64,000 bases of DNA. Origin: Pestalotiopsis fici W106-1 (Eukaryota > Ascomycota > Sordariomycetes > Amphisphaeriales > Sporocadaceae). Location: positions 248,001 through 312,000 of the forward strand of contig NW_006917098.1 of assembly GCF_000516985.1 (NCBI RefSeq), read 5' to 3'. Numbering within the stretch: position 1 is the stretch's first letter; the number at the start of each line of letters is the position of its first letter. The notes under the pieces are model-generated. The model was not told the origin of the DNA and did not search any database. It was given only the letters and a program-made list of their open reading frames with translations. The position numbers were made by a program, and so were the translations under genes. Of the stretch, positions 22,135 through 32,700 are shown piece after piece.

Positions 22135-23646
22135 ATGGCGAACCGCGGGCGTACTCTTGATGGCCAAGCATTCTCAATGAAGGACCTCGAGAGGCTGGGC
22201 TCTGCAAAATTGCCCATTGCTTACAGAGGTGGGCTACACCCAGAACTTGCTCAAACGCTGTGGTATCTCTAATAGATTACAGAATATTATAATGAAGGCG
22301 CCATGGACCTCATCACGTAAGAGACTAGCAGCCAGACGCCTTATACTGCAGCTAATAACACCTCCTGCAGACTTCGCGACAATGAAAATGCCTACGATCG
22401 GTACAAGATCCGTCCTCGCGTCCTACGTAATGTTTCGAATCTTGACCCTACCACACAAATCTTTGGTACAACTGTATCTTTCCCGCTTGCATTATCCCCC
22501 CTTGCGATGCAAGGGCTGGCGCATCCAGACGGCGAAGTCGCAACTTCAAGAGCCGCTGCGTCAATGAACATCCCCATGGGACTATCGACGTATGCAACAT
22601 CGACATTAGAGGACGTTATTGCTGCAGGAAATGGCAACCCATATGCAATGCAATTGAGCCTTTTGAAGAATAAAGATGCCATGGCACGCATGATCCAGCG
22701 GGCGGAGAGTATGTATGCCAAGTCACCCATGAGGAGTTTTGAAATCAAGCTGACATCAACTGATAGAGGCGGGTTACAAGGCACTACTGGTCACTCTAGA
22801 TTGTGCCCGACTTGGACGACGATTGAATGAGTACCGTAATGCTTTCGTTCTTCCCCGCGGTCTTGAGTTTCCAAACATGTTCCCGGGAGTGGACATTTCC
22901 ACCATGGACGACGGCGACGACAGGATGGCATATGGTGAGCTCGCTGGGTCTTTTGTGGGGTTAGAGACTAACTCAGAACATGTAGACGACTCCATGGAGT
23001 GGGCCGATATGATGAAGTTTTTACGAGACACAACCAAGATGCAAATCTGGGTTAAAGGAAGTAAGAAGATCCTGGGGGCGCTTGTACAATCAAAAAATTA
23101 CTAATCACGAGATGCTAGTATACACGAGCGACGATGTCGACCTTGCGATACATCATGGTGTTGACGGAATAATAATATCCAATCATGGAGGTCGGCAGTT
23201 GGACTCGGTTCCAGCAACTTTGGATACCTTGAGAGACGTGGCTGGTGTTGCAAAAGGTCGAATTCCCATCGGCATCGACGGTGGAATTCGTCGTGGCACT
23301 GATGTATTCAAAGCACTGGCTTTAGGAGCTGACTTCGTGCTTGCTGGTCGTCCCCTGATATGGGGATTGTCTGTAAGTCAAATGGAGGATATGACTGATC
23401 GATTACTGACTTTTGTACCAGTATGCAGGAGAAGCAGGAGTAAAGCTTGCACTAGACATGATTTACGATGAGTTTCTGATCGCTATGGCGTTGGCTGGGT
23501 GAGTAGCGCGTTCAACCACTCGTAGCATCGACATATTGGGCTTCTAGACTGATTCCCAATCTTCAAATAGTTGCCGTACAGTTCCAGAAATCACCAAAGA
23601 GCATTTGTCCTTACTCGAACCGAACGGCATCTTGGCAAAGCTCTGA
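22135..23646 (+). CDS. FMN-dependent alpha-hydroxy-acid oxidase/dehydrogenase
   Basis: A 374-residue enzyme from eight exons: 22135-22228, 22283-22316, 22371-22708, 22767-22934, 22977-23060, 23119-23372, 23422-23498, 23571-23646. The sum is in frame. The 42-nt fourth intron (22935-22976) keeps the reading frame and so hides in the plain translation. Family landmarks are EYYNEGAMDLITLRDNE, PMGLSTYATSTLEDV, LLVTLDCARLGRRLNEYRN, KMQIWVKGIYTSDD (FMN phosphate Lys), and the catalytic SNHGGRQLDS with its proton-abstracting His. IGIDGGIRRGTDVFKALALG completes the barrel. It oxidises (S)-2-hydroxy acids such as lactate, glycolate or longer-chain relatives to 2-oxo acids. As the last gene of the block it could convert a 2-hydroxy acid made by the reductases. 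Confidence 0.88.
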
Positions 23647-24245
23647 TAAGCTATGTTGCTTCCAAAAGCCAGGTCATCACATGGTGCTCGAGTACTAACA
23701 CGCCGGATCTCGGGGGATTGGCTGGTGTCTGTGGCATGGCGAGAACAATTAGTGCACAACCTCGCTCAGCCTGGAGACAGAGTCCGGACAGCAAGAAAAC
23801 ATTTGTTCTTCAATACAATTAGTATCATGTAAATATCTGCTCACCATAGGTACACTCTGCACGGTTGGCAAAGACTAGGCAGCAAATGAGTAGTGCCGAA
23901 ATATGTCGTCGCTTAGTCTAGTGTACTGTACTAATCTAAACCTTAAAATCCACTACAACGGACGCGCCACGTCTCTAGAACTTGAGTAGAAGAGAAGGTC
24001 TTCGTATTTTGAATGATTTCATTCTCTTAAATAACCCGCCTCGACCAATCGCTTGTTGGCGCGATATCTTAAGTCAGCCGCCAAGATTAGGCTGTTGCCT
24101 TGGCATAAAACGTCTCGACTCGTAGTTGAACCCTTATATATATGCAGTCAAGGCCATTGTTCAGTTTTTGACATGATGTCGTTGAAGAGTTATTTTCAAA
24201 CAGGTTCTACATTCATCTCTGAAGTCTCTCGTATCTTTTCATGAA
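23647..24245. other. Intergenic region with promoter of the ankyrin gene
   Basis: 599 bp between co-directional genes, with no coding potential. A TATA-like run is listed separately. Confidence 0.45.
24134..24142 (+). promoter_or_regulatory. TATA-like box of the ankyrin-repeat gene
   Basis: A TTATATATA run about 105 bp upstream of the ATG at 24246. Confidence 0.4.
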
Positions 24246-25973
24246 ATGACGACTACCTCCGAACTTCCAAAAATGCTTGTTGAACTCTGCCCATGGGAAG
24301 ACGCTCTCGTGGTCGCCTCAGTCAATGGTCAGATTGAAGCATTGCAAGACGAATTGGACAAAGGCAGAAACGTGGATCTTCGAGATGTAGAACACGGTCG
24401 GACCTTGTTAATCTGGGCAGCCGAGAATGGCCACAAAGACGCTGTCCAGCTTCTGCTCGAGCGCGGCGCCGGCGTCAATAAGCGCGATCTCCAGGGTCGG
24501 ACACCGCTGTTGAGCAGCGCAGCGAGTGGGCATGAAGATATTACAAAATATTTACTCGCAGCCGGTGCTCACGTCGAGGAACGGGATGTTTCTGGTCGCA
24601 CGTCGGTCATTCTTGGTGCTCAAGCATGCTCTGGTCGCGTTGTCGAGTATTTGCTGGAAGCAGGGGCGAGTGTTGATGTCCAAGAGTGGCGCTACGGTCG
24701 GAGCGCATTGTCATGGGCAGCAGAGAAAGGATGCGAAAAGGCCGTTGAGGTCCTGCTCAAGGCAAACGCCGAGGTTGACCTTGCTGATAGCCTAGGTCGT
24801 ACCCCAATGTCATGGGCGGCCATGAGTGGTCACGCAGATGTTGTCAGCCTTTTCTTGAAGTATAATGCCAACGCTAAGGCAAAAGACAACGAGTATGATC
24901 GGACGCCATTTTTGTGGGCCATCAAACGGGGTCACGAATCTGTCATACAGGTCTTGAAGGATGTGTCGCCGCCGGAAATAGGACACGGTCTGGTTCTGCG
25001 GCCTACACCGCCCTCATCAAATACACTTGACGACCTGCAAGAATTATTCAAAGCAGTCAAGCCGGACTTCGATTGGAGGAAAACCCAGGGCGGTGACCTT
25101 TTGATATGGGCGATCAAAGAAGATCGCGAAGAGGACGCCACATTTCTCATTGGCAACGGAGCGGACATGAACGCACAAGACGACGAGGGGATGTCGGTTC
25201 TATCCCACGCTGCATACAAGGGTCATTTGTCCGTAGTACAGCTCCTGCTAGCGAGCAAGGTAGATCCAGATTCGGAAGACGAACTCGGTCGGACTCCCCT
25301 CTCATATGCTGCCGAGGGTGGGCGCAACGAAATTGCCAAGCTACTCTTGGAAAGAGATGTCAACTTGGAGTCTACAGATGACACGGACATGACGCCTCTG
25401 TTATGGGCAGCATGCATGAGCCATGAAGATGTCGTCGCTACGTTGCTTGAAAAAGGCGCCGACCCCGATGCTACCGACCGCAATGCCGTTTCCGCCATGA
25501 GTTGGGCTGCCGAGGAAGGGAACATAAACATTGATATAATACGCCGTCTTTTGGAAAAGGGAGCTTCACCGGATGAGGGCATGGAAGCATCGCCACTGAT
25601 GCGGGCCGTGTGCAGTGGAGATATGTCATTGATTAAGCTACTACTCGACAATGGAGCAGACCCCTACTCGGAACTTTATGACGTTTGCGAGTGTCCACCA
25701 TTGATGCTCGCAGCTTCTCATGGTAAGAAGGAATTGGTACAGATATTTTTGGGAATGGATGCTCCATCAGCCGAAGTCAAGAAGGAACATAGCTGGAAGG
25801 CACTGGAGGAGGCAGCTCGAGAAGGCAAGATTGAAGTGGTCAAACTTTTGCTGGAGAAATGCAGCTTTGAAGAGGAGGATTGGAAGGAAGATGGACCAAT
25901 CTGGTACGCTCGAATGCATGGCCACCGAGATATTGTCGGCTTGCTACAACCATACTATGGAGAGGAGGAATGA
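24246..25973 (+). CDS. Ankyrin-repeat protein
   Basis: A 575-residue protein in a single exon. About 14 ankyrin repeats of roughly 33 residues run from near residue 20 to the end, with the consensus GRTPLxWAAxxGHxxVVxLLLExGA in many (for example GRTLLIWAAENGHKDAVQLL, GRTPMSWAAMSGHADVVSLF, GRTPLSYAAEGGRNEIAKLL). The array is interrupted at about residues 235-275 by a non-repeat linker containing PPEIGHGLVLRPTPPSSN. A common fungal variant replaces LH with LIWAA/MSWAA. There is no signal peptide, NACHT, kinase or other effector domain, so it is a pure protein-binding scaffold as seen. Partner and role are unknown. The encoded start ATG at 24246 follows an out-of-frame ATG-AAA-TGA at 24241 that overlaps it, a minimal upstream ORF. 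Confidence 0.88.
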   Translation: MTTTSELPKMLVELCPWEDALVVASVNGQIEALQDELDKGRNVDLRDVEHGRTLLIWAAENGHKDAVQLLLERGAGVNKRDLQGRTPLLSSAASGHEDITKYLLAAGAHVEERDVSGRTSVILGAQACSGRVVEYLLEAGASVDVQEWRYGRSALSWAAEKGCEKAVEVLLKANAEVDLADSLGRTPMSWAAMSGHADVVSLFLKYNANAKAKDNEYDRTPFLWAIKRGHESVIQVLKDVSPPEIGHGLVLRPTPPSSNTLDDLQELFKAVKPDFDWRKTQGGDLLIWAIKEDREEDATFLIGNGADMNAQDDEGMSVLSHAAYKGHLSVVQLLLASKVDPDSEDELGRTPLSYAAEGGRNEIAKLLLERDVNLESTDDTDMTPLLWAACMSHEDVVATLLEKGADPDATDRNAVSAMSWAAEEGNINIDIIRRLLEKGASPDEGMEASPLMRAVCSGDMSLIKLLLDNGADPYSELYDVCECPPLMLAASHGKKELVQIFLGMDAPSAEVKKEHSWKALEEAAREGKIEVVKLLLEKCSFEEEDWKEDGPIWYARMHGHRDIVGLLQPYYGEEE

Positions 25974-26180
25974 TCTTTCACGCGCGCTGATGCTTATTGC
26001 AAGGCGTTTTGCAGCATTGGTTTCGGTTGAAACTATAGCTACCTACTTCTCCAATACTGAATAAACCACAGGCAAATCAGTTATGCATATCCGATCTCGC
26101 GATGGACTATAGCAGCCTATTTGTCGCCCTTCATTCCAGACAAGATCGCAGGCATGTTCAGGTACATAGCAGATGCAGAC

Positions 26181-26843
26181 TCATACAGAGACTGTCGTAC
26201 CAAATGTCGCCAATGCCTCTGTGCTAGCCTTACGACCATCCATTCTTGCAAAATAAGCCTCCACGTTCTTGCGCCCAGGTGAAAGGACCCAAGAAGCTGG
26301 ACCCATGACCATCATCTTCAGCAATCCGTAAAAGTGAATGTCTGCCGCAGTGAATCGATCTCCACACAGCCATGTCTTGCCCTCTAATTCGTCATCGAGA
26401 AGGTTTAGGAACTGATTGATTACGACCTTTTCATTGACTTGCGCCGATGGGGTAGGAAGGCGGTTTCCCTTGTAAAAATCAATGGTAGCTGGGTCGTTGC
26501 GATACCACGAGATCACAGGTTGGGCGATTTCGAGGTCCATGCGTCGCAACCACATTCGAGTTTCTGCCCGCTCCTCCGGCGTCTCTCCAAAGAGACTCTT
26601 GCCGCCCTTGGGAATCTCGTCCAAGTATTCGCAGATGGCCGTGATCTCTGTCAGGACAAAGTTCTCAGAGATGCGCAATGCGGGTAGTTCACCGCGGGGG
26701 TTGACGTCTCGACGATAGGCGAGCCTGCGATTTTCTAGAGACATGATGTCGACTTGCTGGACATCGAATTGAAGGCCACCGCGTTCAAGGACGAATAGTC
26801 TGACCACAAATGGGTTTGGTGCTGCGGCGTCGTAGAATTTCAT
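26181..26843 (-). CDS. Glutathione S-transferase
   Basis: A 220-residue protein in one exon. The thioredoxin-like N-terminal domain starts MKFYDAAAPNPFVVRLFVLE. The cis-proline motif is GELPALRI, followed by the glutathione-contacting ENFVLTEITAICEYLDE. The helical C-terminal domain has the N-capping motif LCGDRFTAADIHFYGLLKMM. The overall length is normal for cytosolic GSTs. The APNP segment replaces the usual Ser/Tyr/Cys context near residue 8-11, so the catalytic residue is not obvious. Likely role: conjugation or detoxification in the cytosol. The gene converges with the ankyrin gene and has its own TATA box. Confidence 0.88.
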   Translation of the reverse strand: MKFYDAAAPNPFVVRLFVLERGGLQFDVQQVDIMSLENRRLAYRRDVNPRGELPALRISENFVLTEITAICEYLDEIPKGGKSLFGETPEERAETRMWLRRMDLEIAQPVISWYRNDPATIDFYKGNRLPTPSAQVNEKVVINQFLNLLDDELEGKTWLCGDRFTAADIHFYGLLKMMVMGPASWVLSPGRKNVEAYFARMDGRKASTEALATFGTTVSV

Positions 26844-27363
26844 TTTGTCCGATGATTATAGGATGTTTTCTAGGCGTGAAGCAACTTTTTTTGTCTTGAG
26901 AAGGGAATTGTGTGAAATTAGACAATGGATCATCTTATTTATACCGATTGTTGAAGACATGTCTTCGTGACATCATGAGATCCAGATGTCTATGGTGTGG
27001 ATGATACAGACACCACTAAGACGGAGTTTATGTACCATGAAGAATATACTTCCGCGTGCACAGATCCTCCTGCATATTTTCAACAAGATGCGCCTAGTTA
27101 GGCGTGTGCTAGTGAAAGCCTAATATTTCCTCCGTTTAACGCCGTGAATGCGAATGTCTGAATGATCCACTAGAATCCACAGACCATTCAAGTTCTAGTC
27201 GGGTATTTGCCTACCTTAGTAGACGTATCATACCTATTGAGAGGCAAGGCAGTTGGAGGCGATGGGATCATTGTTTTTGCCAGATCGATCAAGAACACAG
27301 ACGCGAACTCGGAAAGCGTGTGCTACGACTTGTAAAGAATGGAACGGAAGAATACATTCATGC
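26844..27363. promoter_or_regulatory. Promoter region of the GST gene and 3' space of the SDR gene
   Basis: 520 bp. On the minus strand a TATAAATAAG (26934-26943) lies about 95 bp upstream of the GST ATG. No other feature is seen. Confidence 0.45.
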
Positions 27364-28617
27364 TCACTCAATCTCCATCTCCTCCTCCTCCTCCTCATCC
27401 TCCTTGACTTCGTTGCCCTTCCGATTCTCCACCCACCACGTAGCGGCCCGGCGGCATCCCTCCTCCCAGTCTACCTGCTCCGTGTACCCCAAAACACGCT
27501 TGGCCTTTGAGATATCATAGGCGCGAGCACTCGTCATGATGCTCACGGCGGCCTGGCTGAGTCGCGGCGGCTCGTCAATGATCCAAGCCCACCACTCAAA
27601 GGCCCAGGCTACCCACATGGCCATGGCAATGGTCACGACGCGAAATTGCGGATTCTTCGCGGGGTTGTACTCGTCGGCGTCACGGGGTGGAAAAGCGGTG
27701 GACGCTTGATCAGTGTTTGCCGACATGACGTTGTTGTGATTGTGGTATTGCCACATGGTGCGTGCAAAGTCCCAGTATGTGTAGGCGCCGGCGTTGGCGA
27801 CGAAGAAGGCCTGGCCTCCGACCGAGTCCCGGACTCCACGCGCCGGTGAGAGTAGCTTCTCGGCCGCCAGCAGATGCGCGTGCGTGCTGTTGCCCACATA
27901 CGTGGTCGCAAACGGCTTGGCATTGGGCCCGATCTGGAGCCCGCGCATCGCGCCCGCTGTACGCATAATGGTCGGCGTGACGTCGTTGTCGCGCTCGCCG
28001 TAGATGACGGAGGGTCGGACCGAACAGGTGCGCATCCCGTCGCCATTGCCATTGCCGGCCTTGTCGCCGTCGTGGTCATCAGCCGCCAGTACCAAGACTT
28101 CGGCCTCGGCCTTCGTGCGCGGGTAGATGGGGACGTTTCCGTCATTGTCCTCGTCTGGCATGGCAACAACCGGCCAGGTCTCGTTGGCGTTCACAATCTC
28201 AACGCCGGCCCATTGGACCACGGATGCCGACGAGGTAAAGATGAAGGCTCTCACACCAGCGGCCTTGCAACTTTGCAGGAGCAATTCAGTCCCCTCGACA
28301 TTGACCTCCCGTACCATATGGTCCGGGACGTGCTTTCGTGTGCCGACCACCGTCGCTGCGCAGTGAAAGACAACGGTAGGCTTGCAGTACCTCAGGCAGG
28401 CGTCCACGTGAGCCGTGTTTGTAATATTTCCTTTGCGATAAGTAACGCCGGGAATGGTGTTGGTGGTCGGACTGCGAGATAATACCGACACCTTGGAAGT
28501 TGGGTAACGTTCTCGTAGAGTCCGTACAATATCTGAACCCTGGAGGCCACAACCTCCTGTTATCAGAAACGATTGCGAGTCCATGACGGACGGTGAGGTT
28601 GCTATGCTGTGCCTCAT
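27364..28617 (-). CDS. 3-beta hydroxysteroid dehydrogenase/isomerase-family SDR (sterol C-4 decarboxylase-like)
   Basis: A single-exon protein of 417 residues from the ATG at 28617. The ATG at 28584 (MDSQSFLITGG) is an equally good start, and the in-frame codon at 28641 is TTG. The cofactor loop is FLITGGCGLQGSDIVRTL, and the active site is YPRTKAEAEVL with YxxxK. VFHCAATVVG, SVRPSVIYGERD and FFVANAGAYTYWDFARTMW follow the family of ERG26-like sterol-4alpha-carboxylate 3-dehydrogenases. Two low-complexity stretches stand out: an Asp/Gly/Asn-rich insert (DDHDGDKAGNGNGDGM) and an acidic Glu-rich C-terminus. Likely an NAD-dependent dehydrogenase acting on a sterol or other lipid at the ER; probably an ERG26 paralogue, since key membrane-helix detail is not clear. 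Confidence 0.82.
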   Translation of the reverse strand: MRHSIATSPSVMDSQSFLITGGCGLQGSDIVRTLRERYPTSKVSVLSRSPTTNTIPGVTYRKGNITNTAHVDACLRYCKPTVVFHCAATVVGTRKHVPDHMVREVNVEGTELLLQSCKAAGVRAFIFTSSASVVQWAGVEIVNANETWPVVAMPDEDNDGNVPIYPRTKAEAEVLVLAADDHDGDKAGNGNGDGMRTCSVRPSVIYGERDNDVTPTIMRTAGAMRGLQIGPNAKPFATTYVGNSTHAHLLAAEKLLSPARGVRDSVGGQAFFVANAGAYTYWDFARTMWQYHNHNNVMSANTDQASTAFPPRDADEYNPAKNPQFRVVTIAMAMWVAWAFEWWAWIIDEPPRLSQAAVSIMTSARAYDISKAKRVLGYTEQVDWEEGCRRAATWWVENRKGNEVKEDEEEEEEMEIE

Positions 28618-29767
28618 GAGCTCTCCAGACGTTATGTCCAATAGTTCTTCCTGGGGGCGTCTGATGAAAGAATCAAATAAGAGGCCCTTCTATCATAAGA
28701 GGAGCTGAGCCCTCTTTGATGCAAACTTTAATTCTCTCGATCGTTGAAATCACAATGAGATGTTGCAATGGTCGCTTATTCCTACCAGCCAAGATCAGGG
28801 CGATGGAGCTTCATATAAATCATCAATCAGCATGATCGACGCCACCGACTGACCCCGGTTGCAGTGCTGAACCAATCCGGACTAAACAGCTGACGGTGCA
28901 GCCAGCTCCCAGTACTTCAAGGGATGCAGTCAGGCATGTTGCACTATTTGCGTGAACCTGCTACCATACCAGCGGCAGTAATATGAGGCGTACGCTCTGG
29001 GCAAAGGCATCATAGATTCCGACTCTGAAAACGTTGTCTTCTCTCTTTTGCCGAGCCATTTGCTTTCCGAGAAGAAGCTCCAGATCGGCTAAAAGACAAA
29101 CAAACCATTGGGCATGATCCTCATTATTGTGTGATTGGTTGTATAAGTGAAAGGTTTCTAGCCGTTTTTAGCCTATGTCGCGTATTGCGAGCTGACCCGC
29201 TTTGACTGCTTCTTCGAAATAGAACTGATACCCCCCACGTAAATCACCTGGAGAGGTGGGCAGGTCCCACGTTTGGGGTATACACCTCGAGTCACCGAGA
29301 CGCATCCAATCGCAACGCTAGGATCCAGTGGTCAGGGGATCATCCACGGCCATTTTGGGTTTCGTATTGCTTCTTACTTCAGAGTACTTTACTATTACAG
29401 TGAGAATGTACAACATCATTCAATCAATTGAATATGATCACTATCGGCTTCTTTTGTCCGTCCTCTAGGAGTTTGAAGATGTACAACGCGCAAGATGAAG
29501 TACGTCTTCCCTGCCTTGCTCCCAAAAGACACAACAGACCCTAGAAATGAAGAATAAACAAAAACACCTCCATATACGCCAGACAAGTACCGATGCTTGG
29601 TCCAGTCCAGACCGGTCATTGTCGACCCAAAACTCCAACATACGGGTATCCCCTTCTAAACAAGGTACTGCGCTCGCTCAAACACCAAAGCAGTTCTTTA
29701 TGAGATCCACTGGCCATGCAAGCCGGCTGTTTCAACCAAGGTATATTCAAATGTCATGGCACACGGC
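28618..29767. other. Intergenic region without visible genes
   Basis: 1150 bp upstream of the SDR gene and downstream of the kinesin gene. Only short, unsupported ORFs (for example 29416-29619 minus) occur. No tRNA-like or repeat structure was found. Confidence 0.45.
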
Positions 29768-32700
29768 TCATCGCTTTTTGATTGAGCGGCCGGTCTTGAT
29801 TGCTTTGAGCGGGCCGCCTTGCTGCCCTGGTTTGGCTTTCGAGACCTATGGAAAATGGTTAGCAACAGTATGTTCGAATACGAAACGGGAATTACTCACA
29901 GTTGTAGCAAAGTCCAAGCTGCTAACTGTCTCCTTGATGTCCACAGCAAGAGGGCTGACCATGACAAACATGAGTGCTTTGGCATTGCCACCGAGACAGC
30001 CTTCAAGCAGCTTGGTGAGTGAAGAGTCGCGGTACGGGATATGGCTGGCGTTCTCTGCTAGAGCGGTCATTACCTTGCTCAAAGTCGACAACGATGTGTT
30101 GATGCTGGCCGCCTCCTTGAAATTCTGACCCTCGACTTGCGACTCCTTGACTCGTTCGGAGCCAGCAAGGTCGATAAGGTTCAGCACACCTTCGCTCCTG
30201 TTTCCATCGACGTCCACACCTTCGAGTTTGAGGGTGAAGACACAATGAGATCGCGAAGAGGCGCGATTCATATTGGTAGCTGCAACGGTACGGTTCTTGT
30301 TTGCCGTGGCAAGCATTGTTTCCACCTCTGCCGGTGATCCTAGCCTCGTTGCTCGCGACTCCACGTAATACTTCTTGGTGTTGGGGTCTTGACGAAGTTG
30401 GACCTCATTTCGACTGCCATCGTCACTAAGCAAGTCAAAGAGCTTCTCGTTGTAGACCTCTGTAAAGGAACCCCACATCTGATAGGTCCAACCGGCATCT
30501 TTTAGAGACTCAGCCTGCTCATAGATCATCTTCATGGCGCTTGGAATGATTGAATCCTGTTGTGCGCTCATGGTAAATGTCTTTCCTGATCCAGTCTGGC
30601 CGTAAGCAAAGACGCAGACCTTCTGGCCGTCTAGAGCGCTTTGAACGAGTTGGCTGATCTCTTCAAAGACAACCTGATTGCCTTCCTGCTGCTCAAAGAC
30701 GCGCTCAAAGTCATAGGACCTGTCAACAAGCTGCTCTCCGTCATACTTCTTGATGGGCACCATGAGCGTCATTTTGCCAATATGATCGTCATATTCGCCA
30801 ACGTCGGTCTCGATCTGGGCATTGGCGGAATCATTGCGGCCAGGGCGTATGCGACACATGACACGGATGTTGCCTTTAAGAGTTTGTAGTTGGTCAAACA
30901 GCTTTCGCCTCCTTCGTTCCTCGACTCTGAGCTTTCCCTTGTACTCTTCGGCTTGCTGTTCTGCTTGGGCTGCTTGTTCGACTGCAGCTTGTTTTTCCTC
31001 TCTGATGATCCGGAAGTGTTCGACTTGTTTCTGCTCGTCGCTCTTCAGGTGAATTAGTGCGGCTTGACCAGATGTCACTGCCTTTTCAAGATCAGCAATA
31101 CGTGCCTCTCGCACTGCTACTAATCCCTTGAGATCACGCTGAGCCTCAAGCAGTTCCTCTTTCTCCTTCTTTACTTGCGCAATCTGCACAAATTGTGCTT
31201 CCAAGTCTTTGCCATTTGCCTGGCTTCGCAGCATCGCGCCCCGCTTTTCCTCTTCGAGTAATTGCTCGAGCTCCTCAAAGGCCTGATGAGCTTCACCCAG
31301 TTGCTTCGCGAAGTCGGCAGCCAGCTCTTCTTTCAGCTTTTCGATTCTTTGTTGAGAGATTCTCTCTAGTTCGTCCTTCTCGCGATTAAACTGGCGTAGT
31401 CTTTCGTCAATTTCGTTTCGATGTTCGCGCTTGAGGTCTTCGGCGTCATTCCGTCGCGCTCTCTTTTCATCGTCGAGTTCCCGTGTGAGGGCATGGATTT
31501 TGTGGTTAGCATCTTGAATCTTAGACTGCAGTTCCAATTTCGATGATTCGAGTGCATTTTTTGTCTGTTCGAGATCGGCCACTTCATACACGAGGTTAGA
31601 TTGTACCCACAGAGCGAGGATGTCATCTTATAACTTACCCTTTTGTTTTTCCGCAGCCAATTCATTTTCAGATGACATCCGTCCGTTAATGGAGTTGCTA
31701 ATCATCTCCTTCATGGCTTTTACCTCGGACTCGAAGGTACCTAGTCGTTCATCTACGTCCCATGCTACAAAGTTATGGAGGTTAGATCCCTTAGTCAAAA
31801 ACGAAGCCTTGGTCGGCGAAGGGGACATTAAAGGGGTGACAGCTTTGTACGAAGAATTGACACGCGCAAATTGTTGAATCAAGTCTTTGGAAGTGGGCGT
31901 TTTGGGGACCACTGGGATATCCCGACGCTGTTCTCTTACTGGAGACCCGAATGTGTCCACGCGCTGGCGATTGCGCCGTTTTACACTTGCTGGGACCTTG
32001 AAAGTTGGTGTTTCTGTTTCTTGGGAGGAATCCACTGGATCCTGTGTAGTGGATGATGCCGTACTTCCTTCACTAAAGTTGAGTGTATCGAGTGCGCGAC
32101 AGATAGAGGCTTCTCTAGCTGCAGGGAGTGACTGAATATAGGCGGTGCTCATATCGCTGACAGAGTGGTACTTCCGAACTTTCTTGGAAGTAATGGGAAC
32201 CTTGCTGTTTGTGGAGGGTTTCTTTGCCAATGGCTGCTGGGTATCCGTACCATTCTTGGTTGGTTCCTCGGCCCTGACGCCCATGGACGTTATGGGTCTG
32301 TTGCCTCGGGCGGCTGTAGATCGTACGCTTGCTGATCGCGCGTGGGCAGTTCGGGAAGGCGGCCGAGCGCCCGGTCCAACACTGCTTGCATAGCTGCTCG
32401 TCGAGGTATTTCGGGAGGTGTTTGAGTTATATGAGGCGACCGAGCGAGTAACGGGTCGGGTCTGCATGCCATTTCAAGTCAGCGAATATCCCCCGCCAGT
32501 AAAAGATCAGAACTTGTGAAGACGTGGTTCTTCCCAGAGGAAACATGAGCGGGCATTCAGATAGACTTGCGCTCCCAATCGCCGCGGCAGCCGTATCAAG
32601 TGTTTCGGGGCCAGTCTGAGTGTCCCATCCCCGAATTGCAGCATCGAGTCGGATAGAGACGATGCTCCCGGTGGCCGTCTGTTTACTGAGCCAGGACATG

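Noticed and set aside
27633..28482. Overlapping long ORFs (27633-28169 minus, 27874-28482 plus) across the SDR gene
   Set aside because: Both are GC-rich shadow frames of the 3beta-HSD-family gene, dominated by Arg/Pro/Thr or Val/Gly/Asp.
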